DNA from: Phaeocystidibacter sp965659725
GTDB lineage: Bacteria > Bacteroidota > Bacteroidia > Flavobacteriales > Schleiferiaceae
Length of the DNA: 64,000 bases
NCBI GenBank assembly: GCA_965659725.1
Contig: CBFHXG010000009.1
Span: 1-64,000 of the forward strand
Reading direction: 5' to 3'
Positions 9,124 to 16,720 of this stretch are shown in pieces. The translations under genes and the position numbers were made by a program. Each line of letters starts with the position of its first letter. Position 1 is the first letter of the stretch. The notes beneath the pieces were generated by a model that saw nothing but the letters and a program-made list of their open reading frames with translations, ran no database searches and was not told the DNA's origin.

Positions 9124-9326
9124 AGCAGTAAATTTTTGATTAATGGAGACTATAACCAATTCATTTGCAACTTGTTTATGTTTCGTGAATAAAAAGTTAA
9201 ACGGGTCGATTTTTCATGCTTGGATTTCCGTTGGAGTTATTAACATCTGTTAATAACTATTTGTGTTAAAACACCTGTTTTACAGTCACTTAACAAAACC
9301 CGACAGCGGGGTTTATGTTAGGAATT

Positions 9327-9334
9327 TATTTTTG
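9327..9334 (+). promoter_or_regulatory. Candidate -7 promoter box (TATTTTTG)
   Basis: TATTTTTG matches the Bacteroidota TAnnTTTG consensus and lies 18 nt before the ATG of the small 52-residue protein. No clear -33 element was found. Confidence 0.4.
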
Positions 9335-9352
9335 CATCAAAACTTCGTGACT

Positions 9353-9511
9353 ATGGCAACTATTGAAGATTCTCAGGTAGATCAATTCATTACTCGTCGT
9401 ATGATGCGCTATTGCCGCGAGGCAGGAATGAACTTTTTCGAGACTGCAAAAGCGATGCGACTAAATGCTCACGATCGCGAACGACTAGAATCAGATTGGA
9501 TCGAGAGTTAA
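9353..9511 (+). CDS. Small conserved-looking protein of unknown function (52 aa)
   Basis: The ATG at 9353 opens a soluble, highly charged 52-residue protein: QFITRRMMRYCREAGMNF, then FETAKAMRLNAHDRERL. The pattern suggests two or three amphipathic helices, possibly a small helix-turn-helix or adaptor, but I recognise no family. A TAnnTTTG box upstream supports transcription. It is divergent from proteorhodopsin across a 229-base AT-rich gap. A longer frame starting at 9263 contains the promoter and is not used. Confidence 0.55.
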   Translation: MATIEDSQVDQFITRRMMRYCREAGMNFFETAKAMRLNAHDRERLESDWIES

Positions 9512-9571
9512 TTCGATTCGATTTCGGCATTGAGATGACTTATATCATTCTCGATCCACGCACAGGCCTCG

Positions 9572-9579
9572 TACCTTTG
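9572..9579 (+). promoter_or_regulatory. Candidate -7 box (TACCTTTG), 4 nt before ATG
   Basis: TACCTTTG exactly matches TAnnTTTG. Only four bases separate it from the thioesterase ATG at 9584, so the transcript may begin at or next to the start codon. Confidence 0.5.
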
Positions 9580-9583
9580 TAGC

Positions 9584-9979
9584 ATGGAGAATGAAATGAG
9601 ATTTCACACAAGAAAGTGGATCAAGCCAGAGGACTTGAATCCCAATGGCACTCTTTTCGGCGGTAGCCTTTTACGCTGGATTGATGAAGAGGCCGCCATC
9701 TACGCCCATATCCAACTCGATAATGTGCGAGTTGTAACCAAATACATATCTGAGATCAACTTTGTCTCATCGGCCGTTCAAGGCGACATCATAGAACTGG
9801 GTATTGTTGCCACCAAGTTTGGGTCGACCTCACTAACGCTGCAGGTTGAGGTCCGCAACAAACTAACACGCAAAACCATCCTCAAGATCGATAAGATGGT
9901 GTTCGTGAACCTCGGCGAAGACGGAAATCCAGAGCCGCACGGGAAAACGAAGATCGAATATGCCAGAGATAGGATCTAA
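9584..9979 (+). CDS. Acyl-CoA thioesterase, hotdog fold (YciA-like)
   Basis: The 131-residue protein is a single hotdog domain of the YciA/BFIT acyl-CoA thioesterase group. It shows the diagnostic segment NPNGTLFGGSLLRWIDEEAA (about residues 19-38), with the catalytic Asp/Asn and the hotdog helix, then VTKYISEINFVSSAVQGD. It should hydrolyse acyl-CoA thioesters in the cytoplasm; chain-length preference is not visible. The gene is monocistronic and ends at a bidirectional terminator. Confidence 0.85.
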   Translation: MENEMRFHTRKWIKPEDLNPNGTLFGGSLLRWIDEEAAIYAHIQLDNVRVVTKYISEINFVSSAVQGDIIELGIVATKFGSTSLTLQVEVRNKLTRKTILKIDKMVFVNLGEDGNPEPHGKTKIEYARDRI

Positions 9980-10012
9980 GGCTACCAAAGCTCTAGACCC
10001 AGTTCAAAAAGA

Positions 10013-10043
10013 AAACCCCGAGCCATTGGCCCGGGGTTCTTTA
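10013..10043. terminator. Bidirectional terminator
   Basis: The stem AACCCCGAGCC / GGCCCGGGGTT closes around ATT, with A-rich sequence on the left and CTTTATTT on the right. It sits between the thioesterase gene and the convergent DUF4399 lipoprotein gene. Confidence 0.85.
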
Positions 10044-10060
10044 TTTCCGATCAATAGATA

Positions 10061-10573
10061 CTACTCTACCGTGATCTCTACCGTTGCACTCATCTGCTCA
10101 CCATAGCTCTCGTGGATACCATTGGCAAATTGCATAGTTAAGGTGTAATTCCCCGGCTCAAGCTCCAATTCAGTAGAAGTAGAACCGTCACCGTAGTGGA
10201 TGTGCTGCTCATCTGCAGGAACCACATCTCCCTTTGAAATATGTCCTTTGTTGATGATGATGTGGTGGTGACCTGTACCGTTTACGATCTCACCAGCAGG
10301 CTTTACTTCCATTCCTTCAACGCCCATTTCTACTGAAACAGGAGAAGAAACAGTTTGACCATTTTCTAAGTTTACGAAGAATACATTTGCTCCTTCAGGA
10401 ACCATCAAACGGGCCTCTTTCTCAGCATCGGCCTCAGTTGTGGACTCCGTATCGTTCATTTCGGTCTGATCGGTTGTTGGCTCTTCAACTACTTCGTTGG
10501 CTTTCTCTTCGCCACCGTTACAAGCAATCGTTAACGCAAATGGAATGATCAGAAGTGATTTGTAAATTTTCAT
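10061..10573 (-). CDS. DUF4399-type lipoprotein
   Basis: The 170-residue product has a lipoprotein signal peptide with lipobox LTIAC near residue 18. An acidic, Thr-rich linker follows (about 20-55), then a beta domain with GTGHHHIIIN and HIHYGDGSTSTELELEPG. This histidine-rich pattern is that of DUF4399, seen in many Bacteroidota and Proteobacteria and of unknown function. The clustered His residues suggest metal binding, which is inference. It follows the biotin carrier protein gene by 8 bp and probably shares its transcript. Confidence 0.8.
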   Translation of the reverse strand: MKIYKSLLIIPFALTIACNGGEEKANEVVEEPTTDQTEMNDTESTTEADAEKEARLMVPEGANVFFVNLENGQTVSSPVSVEMGVEGMEVKPAGEIVNGTGHHHIIINKGHISKGDVVPADEQHIHYGDGSTSTELELEPGNYTLTMQFANGIHESYGEQMSATVEITVE

Positions 10574-10581
10574 AGATCGTT

Positions 10582-11088
10582 TTATTCGAATGAAACAAGA
10601 ATTTGATTTTTCTCCACGGCTTGTCCTTTTTCAACGGAAATCGACTTGATGACGCCTTCGGTAGGCGACTTAAGCACGTTCTCCATCTTCATCGCCTCAA
10701 GTACCAACAAGGGGTCTCCCTCAGCGATCTCATCTCCAACTGAAACGCGGATATCAAGAACTAGTCCTGGCATTGGGGCTTTGACTTCACCAACCTTCTG
10801 AAGTAAGGCGTCCGCCAATCCCATTCTCTCCAATAGGATATCAATATCATCTTGCATAGACAAATTGTGCTGGATGCCATTTACGAATATCACAGCCGTT
10901 TTGTCCTTGCTATTGAATTCATGGATCTCTACTTCATAGGATCCATCACCGTATCTTACGTTGAGTCGGTTCGCATCTTGGCGCACTACATCAAGGTTGT
11001 AGAGCTTGCCATTTACCTCACCCGATGTGGGATTATCGGCCTCCGGCTTCACCTGATACGTCTTATCGTTGGTTTCTATCTTCAGCAT
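10582..11088 (-). CDS. Biotin carboxyl carrier protein of an acyl-CoA carboxylase
   Basis: The 168-residue protein ends in a biotinyl domain of about 70 residues with the biotin-attachment motif EAMKMEN (lysine 134) and the flanking APMPGLVLDI. The N-terminal 90 residues form the beta-rich linker domain usual in Bacteroidota carriers of acetyl- or propionyl-CoA carboxylase. It carries the carboxyl group between biotin carboxylase and carboxyltransferase. Neither partner subunit is in this window. A TAnnTTTG box lies four bases before its ATG. Confidence 0.85.
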   Translation of the reverse strand: MLKIETNDKTYQVKPEADNPTSGEVNGKLYNLDVVRQDANRLNVRYGDGSYEVEIHEFNSKDKTAVIFVNGIQHNLSMQDDIDILLERMGLADALLQKVGEVKAPMPGLVLDIRVSVGDEIAEGDPLLVLEAMKMENVLKSPTEGVIKSISVEKGQAVEKNQILVSFE

Positions 11089-11092
11089 GCCT

Positions 11093-11100
11093 CAAAATTA
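11093..11100 (-). promoter_or_regulatory. Candidate -7 box (TAATTTTG), 4 nt before ATG
   Basis: Read on the minus strand this is TAATTTTG, matching TAnnTTTG, with four bases to the ATG at 11088. A CTG 20 nt further upstream is a weak -33 candidate. Confidence 0.5.
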
Positions 11101-11130
11101 CTTATTTTTCGCGGCTCTATCAGAGTCCTT

Positions 11131-13617
11131 ATGAAGAAGATACTACTCCTTTTGCCGTCTTTATTGTTCTTTTCGGCCAATGGCCAAGATCAATCGCCAA
11201 GTACACCTATTTACCGCGAGAGCGCTCCCAGGACCACAGATGTGGTGCATATGGATCTCAAGGTTTCCTTTGACTGGGACAATGCCTACCTAAATGGCGA
11301 GGCTACACTCACCCTCAAACCACACTTCTATGAGCTCGACACTTTTGTGCTCGATGCCCAAGGAATGGACATCCACAGCGTGATGTCCGTCAATCAAGGA
11401 AGCACTCGCAATCTTCAATATGCCTACGACGGCGTGAAGCTGCGCATCGCAACAGGTCGCACGCTCACTCGCAACGACGAAATGAAGGTGGCTATCGAAT
11501 ACACCTCCAAACCCAACGAGTTGATGGTAGAAGGTGGAAACGCGATCAGCGAAGCAAAAGGACTTTACTTCATCAACCCATCCAATAACCCTAAAGGTTG
11601 GATGCGCCAAGTGTGGACACAAGGAGAGCCGGAATCGAATTCAGCTTGGTTCCCGACGGTAGACGAGCCGAACGAGCGAATGACGCACGAGATCGCCATT
11701 ACCGTACCTAATAACTACAAAACGTTATCCAACGGGAGACTCGATTTCAAGACCAATAACCGCGATGGTTCGAGAACCGACTTTTGGTTGATGGATCAGC
11801 CTCACGCACCTTACCTAGTGATGATGGCTGTTGGTGAGTTTGCCGTGGAATCGGAAGAGTGGAATGGGATTCCCGTGAACTACTTCGTTGAACCAGAATA
11901 TGCCGAAGTTGCAAAGCAAGTATATCCTCATACTGTTGAAATGCTCGATTTCTACTCAGAAGTATTGGGCGTTAGTTACCCATGGCAGAAATACGACCAA
12001 GTAACGGTTCGAGAGTATGTAAGCGGCGCCATGGAAAACACCACGGGTGTGATCTTTGGCGATTTCATGTACGGCGATAGCCTCTCTTGGGCCGATGGAA
12101 CCGGTGAAGATGTCGTTGCTCATGAAATGTTCCACCATTGGTTCGGTGATTACGTAACCTGCGAAAGCTGGGCAAACCTTCCACTGAACGAGTCTTTTGC
12201 GACCTATGGGGAAGTCCTCTGGAAAGAGCATAAGTATGGTCAGGATGAAGCTGAATGGCACGCGTACAACGACCTCCGAGCGTATATGTCGGAGTTCAAC
12301 CGTGGCAAATCGGTAGACCTCATTCGATACGATTACGAATCGGTCTTGGGTATGTTCGACCGTCACTCCTACTCTAAAGGTGGACGTGTGCTTTTGATGC
12401 TTCGACATATCCTTGGAGATGAAGCTTTCTTTGAGGGCCTTCGAGTTTACCTGGAGAACAACGCCTACACCGCCGTAGAGATCCACGAACTCAGGTTAGC
12501 CATGGAAGAAGTATCAGGCCTTGACCTCAACTGGTTCTTCAACCAATGGTTCCTCGATAATGGTCACCCACAATTGAAGATCGAACACAATTACGACCGT
12601 GAAGCCGGAGAATATATCCTAACCGTTACCCAAACCCAAGATCTGTCGGATATGCCCATTTACCGTTTGCCGGTACGAATCGACGTGTATACGAGCTTAG
12701 GTGAGAAATCGTATGATGTTTGGGTCGATGAAGCGATTGAAGAATACCGGTTCGAGGTAATGTCAAAGCCTTTCTTGGTTCACTTTGACGCTGATCAGTA
12801 CTTGTTGGCCGAGATCGATGATGAGAAACCTACCGATTATCTCCTTCACCAACTGGCTAATGGTCCTCGTATGATGGACCGCTACGAGGCTCTATCAGAG
12901 CTGGTGAACAGCGATGCCAAGGGTGTTCGAAAAGACCTCATTATTCGCATCGGTATGGAGGACGAATTCCGTGCTTTAAAGCTCTTCGCCTTAAATCATA
13001 TTGAAGACCTGGATGCTGCAGGAAAAGAGCGCATCAAGACAAATGTGCAGGCGCTTCTAGATGATGAAGAGCCGAGTGTGCGTGCTGCGGCTTATTCCGT
13101 TTGGCACTCGGAATACAATGAAGGAGATGCTGCGTATTGGGAAGATAAAGTGGGGAATGAATCTTCGTACAATGCTATGTCCTCCGCCTTCATTGCTTGG
13201 TTAGATAACGATGAAGCATCGGCTGTACAATTTGCAAAAGCAAAGGCCATTACTACACGCGGCCGACTTTCCTCTACCTTGATCCGAACGTTATTGACAG
13301 ATGTCAACCACTTGTCAAAAGAGGAAGTTATTGAGATGATAGATGCAGCTGGACCAGAATATCAGGCCACTATTTCACTTTGGTTACCTACTTATGTTTC
13401 TCAATTGAACGATTCGGATAGAGACAACGTTTTAGAGGAGGTTTCCGAGGTCCATGAAGCGATATCAGAAGCTAAATCATACTTCTCTTATGGCATTCGA
13501 ATTGCTCAAAGAAGTGTACAAGGTAAATTGGAAGGTGATGATCTATCGGAATCACTTAAAAGTGAGTACGAAAGACAACTTTCCGTTTTGAACAACATGC
13601 AAAGCGACGAAGGATAA
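11131..13617 (+). CDS. M1-family zinc aminopeptidase, exported
   Basis: From the ATG at 11131 the product has 828 residues and starts with a signal peptide (MKKILLLLPSLLFFSANG). A longer in-frame start at 10852 would run antisense through the biotin carrier gene and is rejected. The M1 signature is complete: exopeptidase motif SGAMENTTG near residue 300, zinc site HEMFHHWFG near 330 and the third zinc ligand in NESFATYGE near 353. The C-terminal third is helical and HEAT-like. It should remove N-terminal residues from peptides in the periplasm, as part of protein scavenging. It is divergent from the biotin carrier gene. Confidence 0.93.
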   Translation: MKKILLLLPSLLFFSANGQDQSPSTPIYRESAPRTTDVVHMDLKVSFDWDNAYLNGEATLTLKPHFYELDTFVLDAQGMDIHSVMSVNQGSTRNLQYAYDGVKLRIATGRTLTRNDEMKVAIEYTSKPNELMVEGGNAISEAKGLYFINPSNNPKGWMRQVWTQGEPESNSAWFPTVDEPNERMTHEIAITVPNNYKTLSNGRLDFKTNNRDGSRTDFWLMDQPHAPYLVMMAVGEFAVESEEWNGIPVNYFVEPEYAEVAKQVYPHTVEMLDFYSEVLGVSYPWQKYDQVTVREYVSGAMENTTGVIFGDFMYGDSLSWADGTGEDVVAHEMFHHWFGDYVTCESWANLPLNESFATYGEVLWKEHKYGQDEAEWHAYNDLRAYMSEFNRGKSVDLIRYDYESVLGMFDRHSYSKGGRVLLMLRHILGDEAFFEGLRVYLENNAYTAVEIHELRLAMEEVSGLDLNWFFNQWFLDNGHPQLKIEHNYDREAGEYILTVTQTQDLSDMPIYRLPVRIDVYTSLGEKSYDVWVDEAIEEYRFEVMSKPFLVHFDADQYLLAEIDDEKPTDYLLHQLANGPRMMDRYEALSELVNSDAKGVRKDLIIRIGMEDEFRALKLFALNHIEDLDAAGKERIKTNVQALLDDEEPSVRAAAYSVWHSEYNEGDAAYWEDKVGNESSYNAMSSAFIAWLDNDEASAVQFAKAKAITTRGRLSSTLIRTLLTDVNHLSKEEVIEMIDAAGPEYQATISLWLPTYVSQLNDSDRDNVLEEVSEVHEAISEAKSYFSYGIRIAQRSVQGKLEGDDLSESLKSEYERQLSVLNNMQSDEG

Positions 13618-13619
13618 AG

Positions 13620-13627
13620 TAACTTTG
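13620..13627 (+). promoter_or_regulatory. Candidate -7 promoter box (TAACTTTG) before rseP
   Basis: TAACTTTG matches TAnnTTTG and begins 3 nt after the aminopeptidase stop codon, 22 nt before the site-2 protease ATG at 13650. The protease gene may therefore have its own promoter. Confidence 0.4.
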
Positions 13628-13649
13628 TGACCAACAGAAACAAACACAT

Positions 13650-14975
13650 ATGCTGATTCAAATTGCCCAGTTCTTGCTCGGGCTCTCCATATTGATCGTA
13701 TTGCACGAGTTGGGCCATTTTATTCCGGCCAAGCTCTTCAAGACCCGCGTTGAGAAGTTCTATCTATTCTTTGATTACAAGTTCTCCATCTTGAAAAAGA
13801 AGATCGGAGGTACAACCTATGGGATCGGCTGGATTCCTCTCGGAGGTTACGTGAAGATCTCGGGAATGGTAGATGAAAGCATGGATACCGAAGGATTGAT
13901 GAAGGATCCAGAGCCATGGGAATTCCGTGCGAAACCAGCTTGGCAAAGGTTGATCATCCTCACCGGTGGAGTGATCGTGAACTTCTTCTTGGCCTTTGTT
14001 ATCTACGCCGGAATGATGTCCTACTACGGTGAATCTTTCATTCAAAATGAAGATCTAAAGTATGGTGTAACAGTAGGCGAAGGTCTTCAACAGATCGGGC
14101 TTGAAAGTGGAGACAAGGTAATTAGCATTGGAGGAGAAAAGATCCAGCGTTACGGCGACCTTAATAAATCCATCATTGTTGGTTTGGGAGAAGAGATCGT
14201 TGTAGACCGCAATGGCCAATTGATGAGCTTCGTGATCAGCAATAAGTCGATCGGCGAAGTGATCAAATCTGAACAAATCCCTCTCACCCCACGAATTCCA
14301 TTCATCGTAGGTGGTGTGATCGACTCACTCGGTGCAGCGAAAGGCGGGATAGAGCCCGAAGACAGCATCGTAGCCGTCAATGATCAGCCGGCCATCTTTT
14401 TTGACCAATTCGTCGATCAAGCTCAAGCGAATAAGAACGATACTGTTGCTGTTTCCTACTACCGCAATGGAATGCTCGACACTTCAATGGTATTCTTCAA
14501 TGAGGAGGGCTTGGCTGGCATCGCTCCGGTACGCGACCTGTACCGATTCTTTGATATTACAGATACCGTTTACTCTGGTACGGCGGCCATGTCGGCCGGT
14601 TGGGGTAAAGCCACTTCACAATTGAGCTACTACATACGTCAATTTAGAGTGATCTTCAGTCCTGAAACGGGTGCTGCAGGCCAACTCGGAGGCTTCAAGA
14701 CCATGATGGAGCAGTATGAGGATGGAAGGTGGAACTGGGAGCGCTTTTGGGGTGTAACGGCCTTCATTAGCATCATGCTTGGGTTCTTGAACATCCTGCC
14801 TATTCCTGCCCTTGATGGTGGTCACGTTGTGTTCACACTCATCGAAATGTTCACCGGAAGGAAGCCTAATATGAAAGTGTTAGAATACGCCCAAATGATC
14901 GGATTCTTCCTGTTGTTGGGGCTATTGATCTTCGCTAACGGAAACGACTTTGGTTTGTGGGACGCATTTAAGTAG
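13650..14975 (+). CDS. rseP: RseP-type site-2 zinc metalloprotease (M50)
   Basis: The 441-residue inner-membrane protease carries the M50 zinc motif HELGH (residues 19-23) in its first membrane helix. The membrane re-entrant region follows (GIGWIPLGGYVKISGM), then a central periplasmic PDZ region (about 135-320) and the C-terminal motif NILPIPALDGGHVVF, whose Asp is the third zinc ligand. Such enzymes cleave anti-sigma factors or remnant signal peptides inside the membrane. It ends at a strong terminator. It lies close to an ECF sigma/transmembrane regulator operon, but a direct link is only inference. Confidence 0.93.
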   Translation: MLIQIAQFLLGLSILIVLHELGHFIPAKLFKTRVEKFYLFFDYKFSILKKKIGGTTYGIGWIPLGGYVKISGMVDESMDTEGLMKDPEPWEFRAKPAWQRLIILTGGVIVNFFLAFVIYAGMMSYYGESFIQNEDLKYGVTVGEGLQQIGLESGDKVISIGGEKIQRYGDLNKSIIVGLGEEIVVDRNGQLMSFVISNKSIGEVIKSEQIPLTPRIPFIVGGVIDSLGAAKGGIEPEDSIVAVNDQPAIFFDQFVDQAQANKNDTVAVSYYRNGMLDTSMVFFNEEGLAGIAPVRDLYRFFDITDTVYSGTAAMSAGWGKATSQLSYYIRQFRVIFSPETGAAGQLGGFKTMMEQYEDGRWNWERFWGVTAFISIMLGFLNILPIPALDGGHVVFTLIEMFTGRKPNMKVLEYAQMIGFFLLLGLLIFANGNDFGLWDAFK

Positions 14976-14998
14976 TCTCATAAGATCTCATCGTATAG

Positions 14999-15029
14999 AG
15001 GGGATGCGCAAGTGCGTGTCCCCTTTTTT
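14999..15029 (+). terminator. Terminator of rseP
   Basis: The stem AGGGGA-T-GCGC / GCGC-with-TCCCCT closes around AAGT and is followed by six T. It begins 24 bases after the rseP stop codon. Confidence 0.85.
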
Positions 15030-15129
15030 ATGCTCAGCAGAGGTGAACATGCAGGTCCCCTACTCCACTTCGTAAAAGTCGTTGATCGGAGGGTGGTGAG
15101 TGGCTCAGCACAGTGAGCTTTAAGGGGAT

Positions 15130-15336
15130 TGGACGGGGGGTGCTGCCCGGGGCCAGCTCCCGCTGCCCCGTCTCCAAGGTACTCATTGTCTCCATAGCTA
15201 TCCGTATGATATACGAGTACAAACGGCTACTAAACTGGTTTTCAGTATTGTTCTTGAGATCTCCAAACTTGGATAAAAATATCAGAACTTGATGCAGGGG
15301 CAGCGGGAGCTGGCCCCGGGCAGCGACTCCACCCCT
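15130..15336. repeat. GC-rich inverted-repeat element, copy A
   Basis: A perfect 28-nt inverted repeat (15142-15169 and 15297-15324; arm core CCGGGGCCAGCTCCCGCTGC) encloses about 127 nt of AT-richer sequence. The arms are extended by GGGGTG-type sequence at the outside and CAAGTT/CAAGGT at the inside. The inner part contains ATACGAGTACAAACGG and TTGAGATC. The same architecture and the same inner words occur at 38106-38316, so this is a dispersed family. No open frame is conserved, which suggests a non-autonomous (MITE-like) or structured element. Confidence 0.75.
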
Positions 15337-15502
15337 AGCACTCCAGCAGACCCGCACTTCCTACTCCGTAAAGAACACATTCCCTACTCCAGATGAGTAA
15401 ATGTCATGATCGATCTACCGGCAAAATGATCCTTGTATTTCTCAGGCTATTTACCGCCCATCTCCCTACACCTGATCAGCTTATCTAGCTTTCAAAGTAT
15501 CC

Positions 15503-15533
15503 AAAAAAATAACCACGCTGTTGAGCGTGGTTA
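15503..15533 (-). terminator. Terminator of the sigma/barrel/lipoprotein operon
   Basis: On the minus strand: stem TAACCACGCT / AGCGTGGTTA with loop CAAC, followed by seven T. It lies 38 bases after the lipoprotein stop codon. Confidence 0.85.
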
Positions 15534-15571
15534 CTTTCGTGTTTTAGTTGATGTGAGAGACGACAAGCCCC

Positions 15572-16720
15572 TTACGGGTCTTGAGTGGCGACGGCGATGA
15601 GAAAGTCGGCATCTTCCACTAGCAATGCCTCGCCATTCGCGCTTCTGAGGAGAAAAGAGCCTTTGATGTGTAGTTTGACAGTTGGACGACCATTTAAGTC
15701 GTTTTGATATTCAGTTACTTCCTCAATAGTAATCGTTCCTGGGTCATGGTGTAGATCGGTCCTGAACACTTCTCCGAACTTGTCCGTATACTCAACACGT
15801 ACGGTATTCAACTGCATAGAGTCAACACGACTAAACGTATTCACCTCGTATCCAAAGTCTACGAGCGGAAGGGCCGGGCTGCCGTTCCCAAAATAGTCAC
15901 GTACCGGAATCTCACGTGTTTGACACGTACGTCCGCCGCCATTGTGACGGAATGCAGCTTGAATGTCTACCTCAGCGCCATCCTCAGGGCTTGCCTTGTA
16001 GAGAAGGGTATCCCCTGTGCTGTTGTATTGATTATTTACATGCCAAAGCACCTGGGTTACATCACTCTGATACATTGGATCCAGATAACATAGGAATGTA
16101 CCGTTGGATAGAACCTCAACGTGATAGCTCGCTATGGCCTCAGGGTGACGAATATCCACACAACGGGAGGTTTCAATAAAGTCCACGTTATTCGGTCGAA
16201 TTCCGATAGTCACTACTGGCTGAACGCCGCTGTAATTCGTGCTATCGAATGGGAATGTTGGGCTTGGCTCCATCACCCTTCCACCAAACTGAAATCTCCA
16301 ATAGTACTGCGGGTGAGTAGCGTCATCGGCTCCCAATACGATTCCCGGCTTGATCCCGATGAATCCATCCACTGGAACATAGGTAGTTACCGCTTGAAGA
16401 TTCTTTTCACCTAGGCTTAGAACCTCATACACGTCAACATTTTCGCCTTCTTCAGAATTGGCGAAACCAAATTTCCAAGACGGCTTTCCAACTTCATTGG
16501 CATTGAGGTCGCCTACCATGTAAACGAGACCGTTCTCCATGGTATAGTCAGTATGCATGTAATAACCTTCATCACCGGCGGTCATAGAAACTTCATTTCC
16601 ATTCACCAATGCCGTTGCATGGAAGTCTGGATTAACATCCGATGGAGGTAGTGGAGCATCTTTGCGACAGCCCACGAGTGCTAAGACAGCAGCGATATAT
16701 GTGATTACTCTGATCTTCAT
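15572..16720 (-). CDS. Lipoprotein of unknown function, last gene of the ECF sigma operon
   Basis: The 382-residue product starts with a lipoprotein signal peptide with lipobox LALVGC near residue 18, followed by RKDAPLPPSD. The mature part is beta-rich and seems to hold an N-terminal domain starting NPDFHATALVNG and later Ig-like strands. I recognise no named family. Its ATG overlaps the stop of the upstream barrel/anti-sigma-like gene by 4 bp (ATGA), so the two proteins are likely made together and may act together at the outer membrane. Confidence 0.75.
   Translation of the reverse strand: MKIRVITYIAAVLALVGCRKDAPLPPSDVNPDFHATALVNGNEVSMTAGDEGYYMHTDYTMENGLVYMVGDLNANEVGKPSWKFGFANSEEGENVDVYEVLSLGEKNLQAVTTYVPVDGFIGIKPGIVLGADDATHPQYYWRFQFGGRVMEPSPTFPFDSTNYSGVQPVVTIGIRPNNVDFIETSRCVDIRHPEAIASYHVEVLSNGTFLCYLDPMYQSDVTQVLWHVNNQYNSTGDTLLYKASPEDGAEVDIQAAFRHNGGGRTCQTREIPVRDYFGNGSPALPLVDFGYEVNTFSRVDSMQLNTVRVEYTDKFGEVFRTDLHHDPGTITIEEVTEYQNDLNGRPTVKLHIKGSFLLRSANGEALLVEDADFLIAVATQDP

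Larger units (their letters stand above)
14976..15571. other. Gene-free stretch containing GC-rich element A
   Basis: This 596-base gap between rseP and the lipoprotein gene holds the rseP terminator, a GC-rich inverted-repeat element and the terminator of the lipoprotein operon. Short direct repeats CCTACTCC..CGTAAA (about 15058-15077) and CCTACTCCGTAAA (15360-15372) flank the element. No coding frame in it looks real. Confidence 0.6.

Noticed and set aside
10852..11130. N-terminal extension of the M1 aminopeptidase
   Set aside because: The extension is antisense to the biotin carrier gene and precedes a clear signal peptide at 11131.
15130..15336. Integron attC site
   Set aside because: No RYYYAAC/GTTRRRY core sites, no integrase and no cassette array. 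The arms are long and perfect, unlike attC.
15034..15357. Open frame of 107 codons across element A
   Set aside because: It runs through both arms of the inverted repeat, shows no family pattern and its translation is Pro/Arg-rich by composition.
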